Positions 9,130 to 17,636 are shown, counted from the first letter of the stretch. The stretch: 46,918 nucleotides of DNA from JAWWPY01 sp964412845 (GCA_964412845.1 CAYPQM010000031.1:1-46918); one strand, 5' to 3'. The notes: a model not told the origin generated them from the sequence alone. Numbers and translations: made by a program.

Positions 9130-9199
9130 GGGTGATCATCCAATCACCCAGCGCAATCGCACCGGGTGACCGCAGCCGCTCTCACCCCCGCCGGGTGAC
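9130..9199. promoter_or_regulatory. Inverted and direct CCGGGTGA repeats
   Basis: GGGTGAT-CATCCA-ATCACCC (9130-9149) is a perfect 7-bp inverted repeat. CCGGGTGAC follows at 9162 and again at 9191. All three lie in the 200 bp between the dehydrogenase stop and the LuxR start codon, upstream of the LuxR gene. Repeated copies on both strands suggest binding sites, possibly for autoregulation; no specific regulator can be named. Confidence 0.4.
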
Positions 9200-9202
9200 C
9201 CG

Positions 9203-10234
9203 CTACACCGGCCGTAACCCGGCCGCGGAGCGAGCCGCTGACCGGACAGGCGGGTAATCCTCCCGGCGCACCACGCCCAGCACCGGTTCGCCGCACAGCC
9301 AGCGAAGCACGTTCTGCGCCCCCCGCCGGGCCGCGAACTGGAGGATCCCGGGGACCAGCCCGGAGTTGTGCGGGGAGCCGATCAGGTTGGGCAGTTCGAA
9401 GAACGGGTAGTTGGTCTGGAATTCCTTGCCCGGCGACGGCTCTTCCCACCAGGCGTCGATGGCCGCCGAGAAATCCGGGTGCGCCTGCAGGTGCTCATAC
9501 AGGGCGCGCTCATCGATGATGGCGCCCCTGGCCACATTCACCAGCATGGCGTCCGGCTTCATCAGGCCGAATTCACGCGAGCCGAGCAGGCCGTCGGTGG
9601 CCGCGTTCAGCGGCAGCGCGATGACCAGCACGTCCGCCTCGGCGAGGACCAGATCCAGATCATCCAGGGTCCCGACGAACTCAACGGGTTCCGACGTCTG
9701 GCCGGTGGTGTTCACCGCGTAGATGCGTGCCCCGAAGGCCCGCATCAGGCGGCCGGTGGCCTTGCCGATCCCGCCGAAGCCCAGGATCCCGCACACGGCG
9801 CCGTTCAGCGTGCGGGACAGGGCGCCTTGATCGAACCGGCCGCTGGCCAGCGCGGCGTCCTGCTGCGTCAGCCGCTTGGCGAGACCCAGGGCCATGGCCA
9901 TGACGTGCTCGGCCATGGGCGCGGCGTAGGCGCCCACATTGCTGGCCACCATTGCCTGGTCAGGAACGGCGGAGAAATCGACGTTATCGACGCCTGCGGA
10001 AAGCACCTGGATGAACCGGAGCGCCCGAGCCTGCTGCAACGCCCCGACCGGCAATTCCCGCCGCAGGTTCCAGGAGATCAGGGCGTCCGCCTGGCTCAGC
10101 ACTCCCATGCGCTCACCCTTCGGGTATCGGCGCAGGAAGGCGAGGGTGACGGCACTGCCAAAGACTCCGGCATTGATCGCGGCGAACTCCTCGTCCACCG
10201 AGTAGCCGACCACCACCAGCGGTTCGCGGGCCAT
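9203..10234 (-). CDS. D-2-hydroxyacid dehydrogenase, NAD(P)-dependent
   Basis: Family of NAD-dependent reductases acting on 2-hydroxy/2-oxo acids; 343 residues from the ATG at 10234. Shown by the Rossmann motif GILGFGGIGKATG, the catalytic Arg in MLVNVARGAIIDE, the Glu in AIDAWWEEP and the His in GSPHNSG. The ATG at 10234 has GGAGG four bases upstream. The next upstream ATG (10255) adds MGSNGGS and has a weaker site. The substrate cannot be deduced; similarity to phosphoglycerate or glyoxylate/hydroxypyruvate reductases is only at family level. It is transcribed in the same direction as, and downstream of, the LuxR-type gene. Confidence 0.9.
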   Translation of the reverse strand: MAREPLVVVGYSVDEEFAAINAGVFGSAVTLAFLRRYPKGERMGVLSQADALISWNLRRELPVGALQQARALRFIQVLSAGVDNVDFSAVPDQAMVASNVGAYAAPMAEHVMAMALGLAKRLTQQDAALASGRFDQGALSRTLNGAVCGILGFGGIGKATGRLMRAFGARIYAVNTTGQTSEPVEFVGTLDDLDLVLAEADVLVIALPLNAATDGLLGSREFGLMKPDAMLVNVARGAIIDERALYEHLQAHPDFSAAIDAWWEEPSPGKEFQTNYPFFELPNLIGSPHNSGLVPGILQFAARRGAQNVLRWLCGEPVLGVVRREDYPPVRSAARSAAGLRPV

Positions 10235-10651
10235 CGAGCCTCCGTTACTTCCCATGCTCCCTCGTGAAGCCTTTCTAGATCCCTGGTATTTCTAGGTCCT
10301 GGTAGTAGCTGTCCGGATCTATTCTCCCCGGTGGCAGCCTGGCTCCGCACCTGCCGCAGCTCGCCGCCCGGCCCGCGGCGGATCATAACGGCCGCAGTAA
10401 CGGCGCCGGTCGGTGACTACGTGACTGGGCGGCTGGGATCCGTTTGGGCAGGCAAAACTGAGTGCGGCTGAATTCCGGGCGCTCTACCAAAGGCTGCGAG
10501 AACAGGCTCATTGGGGGAACGCGGACAGGCGCGGGGCGCTAGCCACACTACGCCCGCTGGGGTGCGCGCGCAGTCGTAGGGTCGGTGGACAACCGGCGCG
10601 TGATCGCGCCGGGACCGGCCCGCACAGCACCCATCGCGATCAGGTGCGGGG
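10235..10651. other. 417-bp intergenic stretch
   Basis: No convincing gene. Frames here are shadows of the DUF2252 gene or short. The part adjoining the dehydrogenase (10256-10320) is locally AT-richer (CTAGATCCCTGGTATTTCTA) and probably carries its promoter. No terminator was recognised for the DUF2252 gene ending at 10652. Confidence 0.5.
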
Positions 10652-12548
10652 TTACACGCCGCGTTCCGCGATCAGCCGTCCCCCGGCCACCGCCGCGAGG
10701 AGCGCCTGATAGTCGCGCTCGTTCTGGTCCGCGTAGGTCGCGGCGAAATCCGTGATCGCCCGGTCGAACACGTCCGAGGCGCCGAGGTAGGCAGCGATCG
10801 CGATCCGGTCCCCCGACCTGGCATGCGCCCGGGCCAGCGTCCACCCGCACAGCTCGCCGTAGATGCGCAGGCCGCGAGGCACCAAGCTGTCGATGTTGAG
10901 GGAGAACTTCCAGTCCCGCAACTGGCGGACGTAGAAGTCGCGGGCCTGCCCGTCCGGCCCGGTGGTCCGCTGCCAGCCCAGGAAGATGTCGCTCGACGCC
11001 TGCATCAGGCGCTGCCCGGCCACCACCCGCTGACCCTCGTTGGCATAGGCGCTGGTACCCGCGAAAGGAGCGAGCACGGATGCCTGCGCCTCTTTGACCT
11101 GAAGGAACAGCGGGTCGCTGCCGTCCCGGCCGAGCATCAAGATGATCCAGCACCAGGTGCCCACGCTGCCGACCCCGACGACCTTGCGGGCCATGTCCGT
11201 GAACGTGAACTGCTCCAGCAGGACCCGGCGGTCAGATTGCAGCGTGCGCCGGTACCGGCCGATCAGGTTGCTCAGCTGCGGCCCGAACTCGGCGCTCTCG
11301 ACCTGCCCGGGCAGCAGGTCAGCCAGCCGGACGATCAGCGGCGGAGCCGAGATGATCTGGAATCTGCCGTCTACCTGGCGGCACAGCTTGGCCAGCTCCA
11401 GGGCGCTGTCCCTGGTCCGCGCCTTGGCCAGGCCCTTATCCAGGAACACCCGCTGCCGCGCCGTCAGCAGCGCGTCGAACTGCCTGCGGAGGTCGTCCAT
11501 GTCGGCTTTCGCGTACCAGACGCCCAGGTTGCCCTGGCCGGCGAAGGTGCGCATCGCCTGGCGGTACCGCCCGGCCGTGGCCATCAGGATCTTGCGGCGG
11601 TCCTTGCCGCTGAACCCGTTCTCGCGCGCGGCCACTTCCAGGCTGGCGGCCAGCCGCTTGACATCCCATTCCCAGGGCGCGGGCAGCGTCTCGTCGAAAT
11701 CGTTCACGTCGAAGATCAGATTGCGCTCCGGCGACGCGAAAAGCCCGAAGTTCGACAGGTGCGCGTCACCGCAGGCCTGGACGATCAGCCCGGACCTGGG
11801 GGTGGTGGCCAGGTCGCTCGCCATGGGCAGGGCCGCGCCACGGTAATAGGTGAACGGCGACACCATCATCCGGCCGTACCGGACCGGCACCAGATCCGGC
11901 GCCCGGGACCGCGCCTGGGACTCCAGCAGGCTGACCGGATCAGGCCGGTCGGCTCGTGCCTCGAAGGTGACGTGGCTTTCCCGCGGCACCTCGCGGCGCG
12001 CTGCCTTGCCCCGGGCGGCACGCTGGGCCGGGGTCAAGTCCGGCGGGGCCGATTCCGCCCGCACAGCCTGCTTGCGCTGGGTTCGGGGGCCGGCAGTCAG
12101 CACCCGCGTGGCTGCCGCGGGAGACCTGAGCCGTGCAGGCTGCTTAGCCGACGCAGGAGACGTGGCCCGCCCAGGCCGTGTGGCGGTATCTCCGGGGGTG
12201 GCCGCCGACTTGGGCTGAGCCGCCGGCCTGGGCTNNNNNNNNNNNNNNNNNNNNNNNNNNNNNNNNNNNNNNNNNNNNNNNNNNNNNNNNNNNNNNNNNN
12301 NNNNNNNNNNNNNNNNNNNNNNNNNNNNNNNNNNGCCTGGGCTTAGCCGCCAGCCTGGGCTTAGCCGCCAGCCTGGGCTTAGCCGCCAGCCTGGGCTTGG
12401 CCGCTGCGGGGGGATTGGCTGCCGCCGGGGACTTGGCTGCGGGCTTTGCGGGGGCACGGCCGTTCGAGGCGCCGTGGGCTTCGTCGGCTGCCGTCGCCTG
12501 TTTTGACCTTGTCGCCCGGGTCACGCTGCTGTGTCTCGGCTCTGCCAT
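10652..12548 (-). CDS. DUF2252 family protein with repeat-rich N-terminus (interrupted by assembly gap)
   Basis: The conserved part (about 440 residues) is a DUF2252/COG4320 protein: MMVSPFTYYRGAA, CGDAHLSNFGLFASPERN and FDVNDFDETLPAPWEWD. The GDAHxxNF and DFDE pair recalls the catalytic loop and metal site of kinase/aminoglycoside-phosphotransferase folds, but the substrate is unknown. The N-terminus is low-complexity Ala/Pro/Lys, with LAAKPR units before the run of N and PRPAAQPKSAATPG after it. I place the start at the ATG at 12548 (MAEPRHSSVTRATR) because that frame carries the LAAKPR repeats and has GGGAGGGAC upstream. The two flanks are in different frames, which only means the 100-N gap is not the true length. 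Confidence 0.85.
12235..12334. other. Assembly gap (100 N)
   Basis: Exactly 100 undetermined bases within a tandem repeat, a placeholder rather than measured sequence. The true length, copy number and frame across it are unknown. Confidence 1.
12335..12406. repeat. 18-bp tandem repeat, 3 exact and 1 variant copy
   Basis: The unit GCCTGGGCTTAGCCGCCA repeats at 12335, 12353 and 12371, with a variant copy at 12389. On the minus strand it encodes LAAKPR hexapeptides in the head of the DUF2252 protein. The same motif reappears on the other side of the gap (12213-12234), so the gap most likely hides more copies that short reads could not resolve. Confidence 0.9.
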
Positions 12549-13145
12549 AACAGTTCTTTGTCCCTCCCACGCGGGCCCGCCGGGCGGGAACGGCGCCAAA
12601 TCCGCCATCAACAACGGTCAGCCACGCCTACCCTGGCCCGTTACCCGATCGGGCCGCCTCACCCGTTGCGGGTGACCTGCCTGATCACGTTCCTAGTGCA
12701 GCGGCGCCCGCTCGTCCAGTCAGCCTGCTCCGGGCGTGTCCGCTGGGGCAGCGCGCGACGGATGAGACCCCAGGTGACCCACTCCCCAGGATCAACGGTC
12801 TTTCTGCGCCATTTCGAGCGCCGCTGGCCTACGTTTCCGGCAAACGTGGACTCTTGGTGTTGCCGTGCCGACCGGCGGCGTCCATGAACCGGCCGGGCAT
12901 ACCGGGCATTCTCCCGTCTCTGCGGTCAGGCGGGGCAGCAGGCGCAAACCGGCGCAGCCCCCGCCACGCTCACGCGATGTAGAGATCATCGGTGCGGCCG
13001 GGACACATCGCCCTGACCGGGTGATGCGCCGCAGGTATCCCACCGGTCAGCCTTGTGCACGACCGCTGCCGAGCTGGCTCCGGTGCCACGACTGAGCCGC
13101 CGCCAGCTCGGCGGCGGAGTCTCACGAGTGAGACGGAGGGCTGTC
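12549..13145. other. About 600-bp intergenic stretch between divergent genes
   Basis: Lies between the divergently transcribed DUF2252 and STAS-like genes. No frame shows recognisable protein features. It presumably holds both promoters, but no clear -35/-10 pair or operator was recognised. Confidence 0.5.
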
Positions 13146-13802
13146 ATGAACCGTTCGCGATTCCTGTCGCTCCCGCGTCCCGCTGCTCCCATGCGATGGC
13201 CAGCACGGTTCGCGCCGGCCCCCGCGGTCGCCGCGTCAGTAGTCGCCCAGCCTGGGATCATCGGGCCCCCGGTCACCAGGCCCCGGATCGGCAGGCCCCG
13301 GATCGGCAGACCCCGGGTAAGACCGCATATCGCAAGGCCGGACAGCCGGGCGGAACGTCGGCCGGAGGTCGAGGCGAGGACCGGGACCGGGACCGGGACC
13401 ATCCTGTGCCTGGGATTGTCGATCTCGCTTGAGACAGGCCGGACTGACCGGCTCACCGACATCATTCTGGACCGCGTCCTGCGCTCCGCGTGCCCGGTGG
13501 GAACGGTCATCCTTGACCTGCGCCCGTGCGCCGACATCGACGGCGACAGCCGGACAGCCCTGGTGTCGCTGCACCATCGGCTGGCGTCCACGGGCACGCG
13601 GCTGCGGATCACGACGAACTGCCGCGAGCTGGCCCGGCGGCTCGGCGAGGCTGACCTCCGCCAGTACCTTGGCCCCGACGCGATCCACGACAGCTTCCGC
13701 GCGGCCGTGCTCGCCACGTACGCGGCATTGCCCGGGCCCGGACTGGTTACCGCCCAGGTCCGGACAGCGCTCGACACTCCGGTCGAGGCGCTGGGTTCCT
13801 AG
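13146..13802 (+). CDS. STAS-domain-like protein (possible anti-sigma factor antagonist)
   Basis: 218 residues. The ATG at 13146 has GGAGGG six bases upstream. The first 80 residues are Pro/Arg-rich and repetitive (RPRIGRPRIGRPRVRP, then TGTGTGT from a GGGACC repeat). Residues from about 85 look like a STAS domain: TVILDLRPCADIDGDSRTAL, then LHHRLASTGTRLRITTN and ELARRLGEADL, matching the strand-helix order of SpoIIAA-like proteins. The usual phosphorylatable Ser context (DSSG) reads DGDS here, so switching by phosphorylation is doubtful. Its role in partner-switching signalling is inferred. Confidence 0.55.
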   Translation: MNRSRFLSLPRPAAPMRWPARFAPAPAVAASVVAQPGIIGPPVTRPRIGRPRIGRPRVRPHIARPDSRAERRPEVEARTGTGTGTILCLGLSISLETGRTDRLTDIILDRVLRSACPVGTVILDLRPCADIDGDSRTALVSLHHRLASTGTRLRITTNCRELARRLGEADLRQYLGPDAIHDSFRAAVLATYAALPGPGLVTAQVRTALDTPVEALGS

Positions 13803-13984
13803 CGGGCACGCCCGGTGTTTCGAGCTGACAGTTCCGGCGCGCCGCCTGACCGGACGGGGGAACGGCCGGCCAGTCAGGCCAGGCAGCGGGCCGGGCAGGT
13901 GTGAGCGCCCACGATCATCTCCACCGGATCATCCGTGCAGCACGGCCGTCCCGGACCGGACATTGGAAGGTAGGGTCCATAGGC

Positions 13985-14857
13985 GTGACCCCAGCCACCC
14001 GGCCGACCCGGTTGGCCCGGCTCACCCGGTCCGGCCGGGATAGCGGTAACCAGTTCGGGCTGCTGCTGCTCATCCTGGTCACCAGCTACCTGATCTCAGC
14101 CTTCACCACCGGCGTGCTGGTCAGCATCATCCAGATTGTGCTGTTCGTCGCGGTGGCGCTGCTGGCGCTGCGCACCGAGGGATTCGGCAGGCGGGCCGCG
14201 CAACTGGCGATCGTCGTGGCTGTTGTCGGCTCCGTGGCCGCCATCACCCTGTCGCTGACGCATTCCGCGGACGCCGGCGCTGGCGTGACCAGCCTCTGGA
14301 CCGCGCTGATACTGCTCTTCTCCGTCGCGCTCATCGTGCGGCGTGTCCTCGTCCAGCCCGAGGTCACCCTGCAGGGCATTTTCGGCGCGATCAGCGCCTA
14401 CATGATCATCGGGTTGATGTTCGCCGCTTTCTACGGAGCCATGTACCGGTTCGGAGGCAACACATTCTTCGCCGATCGGTCGGCAGGCAATTCCCGGACA
14501 TTCCAGTACTTCAGCTTCACTACCCTGACGACGCTCGGCTACGGCGACTACACCGCGGCTGGCAGCGGGGGCCAGGCCGTCGCGGTGATCGAGGCGATGG
14601 TCGGGCAGGTCTTCCTGGCCACCCTGGTGGCCCGCCTGGTGGCATCGTTCCGGGGGATGCAACGTGGCCCGCAGCAGGGTCAGCCGATCCAGGACAGTCA
14701 GCAGGCTCCCGGTAACGAGCGGCCGTCCGCAGCACGCCGCTGGCGACCACCCCCCACGGGCCGGCAGCGGCTATTGCGCGCTGTCCGCCAGCCGACCCGG
14801 GTGCCCCAGCGCAGGCGTACCGCATCCCCCGCTCGTGCCCGGCCCGGGCGTCAATGA
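13985..14857 (+). CDS. Two-TM potassium-channel-like membrane protein
   Basis: 290 residues from a GTG at 13985 with GTAGGG nine bases upstream; an earlier GTG at 13901 would add 28 polar residues. There are about five hydrophobic segments, the last two flanking a pore loop, FSFTTLTTLGYGDYTA, whose TLGYGD is the K+-selectivity filter of the Ion_trans_2 family. The C-terminal 80 residues are Arg/Pro/Gln-rich and probably cytoplasmic; no RCK/TrkA-N domain is seen. Expected role: K+ efflux or membrane-potential control. Confidence 0.8.
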   Translation: MTPATRPTRLARLTRSGRDSGNQFGLLLLILVTSYLISAFTTGVLVSIIQIVLFVAVALLALRTEGFGRRAAQLAIVVAVVGSVAAITLSLTHSADAGAGVTSLWTALILLFSVALIVRRVLVQPEVTLQGIFGAISAYMIIGLMFAAFYGAMYRFGGNTFFADRSAGNSRTFQYFSFTTLTTLGYGDYTAAGSGGQAVAVIEAMVGQVFLATLVARLVASFRGMQRGPQQGQPIQDSQQAPGNERPSAARRWRPPPTGRQRLLRAVRQPTRVPQRRRTASPARARPGRQ

Positions 14858-14915
14858 CCACGATGCCCAGAACGATGAAGATGATCTACTTCGGGAGGGT
14901 CTCTGTCGGTACGTC

Positions 14916-14952
14916 GTGGTCGGGATGCCCGGATTCGAACCGGGGCCTCCTG
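14916..14952 (-). repeat. Displaced 3' fragment of tRNA-Pro (candidate att site)
   Basis: This 37-bp stretch matches 15658-15695, the CCA end, acceptor strand, T-arm and start of the anticodon arm of the complete tRNA-Pro gene, differing by one missing G. It is in the same orientation and lies beyond the 3' end of that tRNA. That is the arrangement left when an element integrates into a tRNA 3' end. No integrase is present in the 700 bp between. Confidence 0.7.
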
Positions 14953-15044
14953 TCCGGCCAGAATCCGGCCAGATCGTGGTCGCCGGACCGGACCGCCTCT
15001 TGGTCGTCGCCCCGCACCACACGTGGATGCCAGAATGTGATTTC

Positions 15045-15437
15045 ATGACGCCGCGAAAAGATCTGGTGGAGCACTCGGCACCTTTCCTGCCCGAGGGCAG
15101 CGAGATCCGGCACGTGTTTATCTGCCAGGCAGCGCCGAACTTCTCTTACTTCGTCATCACGTATCTCACAGGGCTCACCATGCACCGGATCAAGTACCGC
15201 TGTGTGGCCGTTACCCCGGACGCCATTTACGTACTAGAAAGCAGCAAGCTGTCGGGTGGTGCAAGGCCACAGTCTCTAGTCGGCACGATGCCACGCCACA
15301 CCCAACTCGGCCCGGTGTCCGGTCGGTGGGCTCAGATAACCATTCGCGGCGAGCGCCACTGGGTGCACAAGCGCTTCCACCCCTGCATCGCCGCCGCCGA
15401 TCGTGAGGCCGGCTTCACGTGGGAGCAGGTGCGCTAG
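15045..15437 (+). CDS. Hypothetical protein in the tRNA-Pro-bounded segment
   Basis: 130 residues from an ATG at 15045. The reading frame is open further upstream, but that part overlaps the tRNA fragment and is unlikely to be coding. Compact globular composition with more AT at wobble positions than its neighbours: FICQAAPNFSYFVITYLTG, YRCVAVTPDAIYVLESS, then GERHWVHKRFHPCIAAADRE. The strand-rich pattern could suit a small PH-like fold, but I do not recognise the family. No clear Shine-Dalgarno. Its position between a tRNA-Pro and that tRNA's 3' fragment suggests surviving cargo of a decayed integrated element. Confidence 0.55.
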   Translation: MTPRKDLVEHSAPFLPEGSEIRHVFICQAAPNFSYFVITYLTGLTMHRIKYRCVAVTPDAIYVLESSKLSGGARPQSLVGTMPRHTQLGPVSGRWAQITIRGERHWVHKRFHPCIAAADREAGFTWEQVR

Positions 15438-15578
15438 CTCCCGTATTCGCATCCGGACCTCCTGCGGACGAGCGGCCTTTGCCTCGATACGGCCAAGAGC
15501 CCGCCACTTCCCCCCCGTCCTCCTGACAGGTGCCGAGGTCTTGCCGGGGAAGATCAGTCTTCAGGGACGAACCCGATG

Positions 15579-15602
15579 CTTAGTTACTCACTTAGTTACT
15601 CA
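15579..15602. repeat. Tandem 12-bp repeat
   Basis: CTTAGTTACTCA occurs twice back to back, about 55 bp beyond the tRNA-Pro 3' end and inside the segment bounded by the tRNA and its fragment. It is AT-rich against the GC-rich background and could be a recombinase or regulator arm site, or simply a short duplication. Confidence 0.6.
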
Positions 15603-15658
15603 CCCAGCAACAGCCGCCGAGCGGTCGGCCAGGTCAGGACGTATGAGCTGGGTGTTTG

Positions 15659-15736
15659 TGGTCGGGATGCCCGGATTCGAACCGGGGGCCTCCTGCTCCC
15701 AAAGCAGGCGCGCTAACCAAGCTGCGCCACATCCCG
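15659..15736 (-). tRNA. tRNA-Pro (anticodon TGG)
   Basis: On the minus strand the gene starts CGGGATGTGGCGCAGCTTGG. The anticodon stem-loop is CCTGC-TTTGGGA-GCAGG with anticodon TGG, the T-arm contains GGTTCGAATCC, the acceptor closes as CATCCCG, the discriminator is A and CCA is encoded (15659-15661). All four arms pair. Confidence 0.95.
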
Positions 15737-15919
15737 TGCAACGGAACGTAGCCTACCGTCCCGCAGCACCTGACCCGCTGAGCGCACGCGGCCGACGGCA
15801 TCCCAACCTGCCCCCGTCCCGCTGTGTCCGGCAGGTCCGGCGGTTCACCCGAGATGGCCCGCAGCCGGTACGCTGTCGGTGCAGACCCGGTGGCCGAGCC
15901 AGGAGTTCCCGCCGAGCCC

Positions 15920-15993
15920 GCGGGCGTAGCTCAATGGCAGAGCGCCAGCCTTCCAAGCTGGTCATGAGGGTTCGATTCCCTTCGCCCGCTCCA
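15920..15993 (+). tRNA. tRNA-Gly (anticodon TCC)
   Basis: Acceptor GCGGGCG pairs with CGCCCGC. The D-arm is GCTCAATGGCAGAGC, the anticodon stem-loop CCAGC-CTTCCAA-GCTGG with anticodon TCC, and the T-arm GAGGGTTCGATTCCCTTC. Discriminator T, and CCA encoded at 15991-15993. It is divergent from the tRNA-Pro gene about 180 bp to the left. Confidence 0.95.
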
Positions 15994-16281
15994 GTGGTTC
16001 CCGCCCAGGTCAGATGCATGATCATTAATCTCCGAGTGACCTTCAGAATGCCCTGCTGCGTCCGCGTGCCCGTCGTGTGCCCGTTCCGCTGGTTGCGTTG
16101 CGCTTCGCCTGCCCCGCGATTTTGCCTGCCGACACCCCTGCCACACTCCTGGGGTCACGAGTCTGGGGATGCGTCCCGGGCACCCCGGCTGCCATAACAC
16201 CCGCCGCGTTGGGACGAGCTTGCCCTGTCTTGGCATGGATATCACTACGGCCAGACGCTGTCTTTCGTGCCGGACGAACAG

Positions 16282-16319
16282 GCGCGGGGCCCTCCGACTC
16301 CGAGACGGAGGCCCCGCGC
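16282..16319. terminator. Strong GC hairpin
   Basis: GCGCGGGGCC(C)CTCCG pairs with CGGAGGCCCCGCGC around a 9-base loop with one bulged C. It lies between the tRNA-Gly and the 3' end of the MerR-PP2C gene and could end transcription from either side. No T-run is visible. Confidence 0.5.
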
Positions 16320-16450
16320 GGCGCGGCGCCACCCATCCGCGTGCCACACAGCACGGCAATCCAGGGTGAATCACGGTGACTCACGGGCACCCGCGAGCCA
16401 GCGACCAGGACCGCCGCCCCGCAGGTCACGCGGCAGGTCGTGCTACCGAT

Positions 16451-16481
16451 CTTCCAAGCTGGTCGTGAGGGTCCGACCCTT
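16451..16481 (+). repeat. Displaced 3' fragment of tRNA-Gly (candidate att site)
   Basis: Matches 15950-15981 of the tRNA-Gly gene (anticodon loop, anticodon stem, variable region and T-arm) with two substitutions and one deletion, in the same orientation and beyond the tRNA's 3' end. A weak match continues toward the acceptor (GCGCGCTC versus GCCCGCTC). The 5' half of a tRNA is absent, so it is not a functional gene. It fits an old attachment-site copy. Confidence 0.65.
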
Positions 16482-16553
16482 GGCGCGCTCTTCTCGCTCC
16501 GGCACAGGTGATCCCAGAAGAAGCCCAGCCCTCACCACGCGGTCCGCGGACGC

Positions 16554-17636
16554 CTAGACCTGGGCCGGTGCTTCCAGGGCCACCACGTCGGCGACAATGC
16601 AGCTGACGTTGTCGGGACCTCCGCCGTCGATGGCCAGCGCGATCAGATCCGCCGCGGCCTGATCCGGATCGGTGACATTGAGCAGGACTCGCGCCAGCGC
16701 ATCCGCCGCCACCACCTGGTGCAGGCCATCCGAGCAGAGCAGGTACCGGTCTCCGGGCCGCGCCTCGCGCAGCTGGAGGTCAGGCTCGGAGTTACCCCCG
16801 TCCAGCGCCCGCAGCAGCATGAAGCGCTGGGGGTGGGAGGCGACCTCCTCGGCCGTGATCTTGCCGTCGTCCAGCAAGGACTGCACCAGCGTGTGGTCCT
16901 GGGTGATCTGGAACATCTCGCCGTCACGGACCAGATAGGCGCGCGAGTCACCGATGTGCACGAGCCCCAGCTGCGAGCCTGACCACAGCAGAGCGGTCAG
17001 CGTCGTGCCCATGCCTCGCAAGGATGGGTCGGCCTTGACGATGTCGCTCAGCGTGCTGTTAGCCCGGCGCACCGCATGATCGAGCGCGTTGAGCAGTTCA
17101 CCGGCCGGTACCTGGGTGTCCAGCGGTCGCAGCGCCTCGATGACGGCCGCGCTGGCCACCTCGCCAGCGGCGTGGCCCCCCATCCCGTCGGCGACCGCGA
17201 GCAGCCTGGGCCCCCCATAGACCGCGTCCTCATTGTCCTGGCGGTGCAGGCCGATATCGGACTGCACCGCGTAGCGGACGGCAAGCTTGCCCTGAGCATC
17301 AGGCATGACGGTGTCCTTTCCGGACAGATAGCCGACGAGGAAGGCAGCGAGCTGACGCCGGGCCGCGGTCTCCGCCTCGATCTGAGCCCAGTACGCGGCC
17401 AGTTCCGACGCCGCCTGCACCGGTGGCAGCGTGCTCACGGCGCGGATCGAGGCCAGCGGCATGCCCAGGCGGCGCAGCCAGGCCACCAGCCTGGCCTGCT
17501 CGAGCTGGGCCGGAGCGTAGAAACGGTACTGCGACACCGGGTCGACCCGGACCGGGCACAGCAGGCCCAGCTCGTCGTACAGGCGAAGCGCCTTGCGCGA
17601 AAGCCGGGACGCCCGAGCAAAAGCCCCGCTGGTCAT
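16554..17636 (-). CDS. MerR-type HTH fused to PP2C Ser/Thr phosphatase
   Basis: 360 residues from the ATG at 17636 (GTGGAG just upstream); an ATG at 17660 would add MRRARVEL. Residues 1-70 are a MerR DNA-binding domain (FARASRLSRKALRLYDELGL, then YRFYAPAQLEQARLVAWLRRLG and ASIR). After a short linker a complete PP2C domain follows: SDIGLHRQDNEDA, VADGMGGHAAGE, GMGTTLTALL, HIGDSRAYL, LLCSDGLHQVV, GGPDNVSCIVADV. The metal-binding aspartates are present, so activity is expected (Mn2+/Mg2+-dependent dephosphorylation of Ser/Thr). A DNA-binding domain on a phosphatase suggests either a one-component switch or a promoter-tethered phosphatase; the target is unknown. Confidence 0.85.
   Translation of the reverse strand: MTSGAFARASRLSRKALRLYDELGLLCPVRVDPVSQYRFYAPAQLEQARLVAWLRRLGMPLASIRAVSTLPPVQAASELAAYWAQIEAETAARRQLAAFLVGYLSGKDTVMPDAQGKLAVRYAVQSDIGLHRQDNEDAVYGGPRLLAVADGMGGHAAGEVASAAVIEALRPLDTQVPAGELLNALDHAVRRANSTLSDIVKADPSLRGMGTTLTALLWSGSQLGLVHIGDSRAYLVRDGEMFQITQDHTLVQSLLDDGKITAEEVASHPQRFMLLRALDGGNSEPDLQLREARPGDRYLLCSDGLHQVVAADALARVLLNVTDPDQAAADLIALAIDGGGPDNVSCIVADVVALEAPAQV

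Larger units (their letters stand above)
15994..16553. other. 560-bp non-coding segment after tRNA-Gly
   Basis: No supported gene. Contains a strong hairpin (16282-16319) and a tRNA-Gly fragment (16451-16481), listed separately. The rest looks like decayed sequence. Confidence 0.5.

Noticed and set aside
10823..12346. Long plus-strand open frame of 507 codons opposite the DUF2252 gene
   Set aside because: It is an antisense shadow produced by high GC content, reading through the N gap with low-complexity Gln/Pro/Arg composition; the minus strand carries recognisable DUF2252 motifs.
14664..15044. Upstream extension of the 15045-15437 frame as coding
   Set aside because: It would overlap the channel gene and read through the tRNA-Pro fragment; the protein-like composition begins only near the ATG at 15045.
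16451..16497. Second tRNA-Gly gene
   Set aside because: Only the 3' half is present, the T-loop has lost a base and there is no D-arm or acceptor 5' strand.
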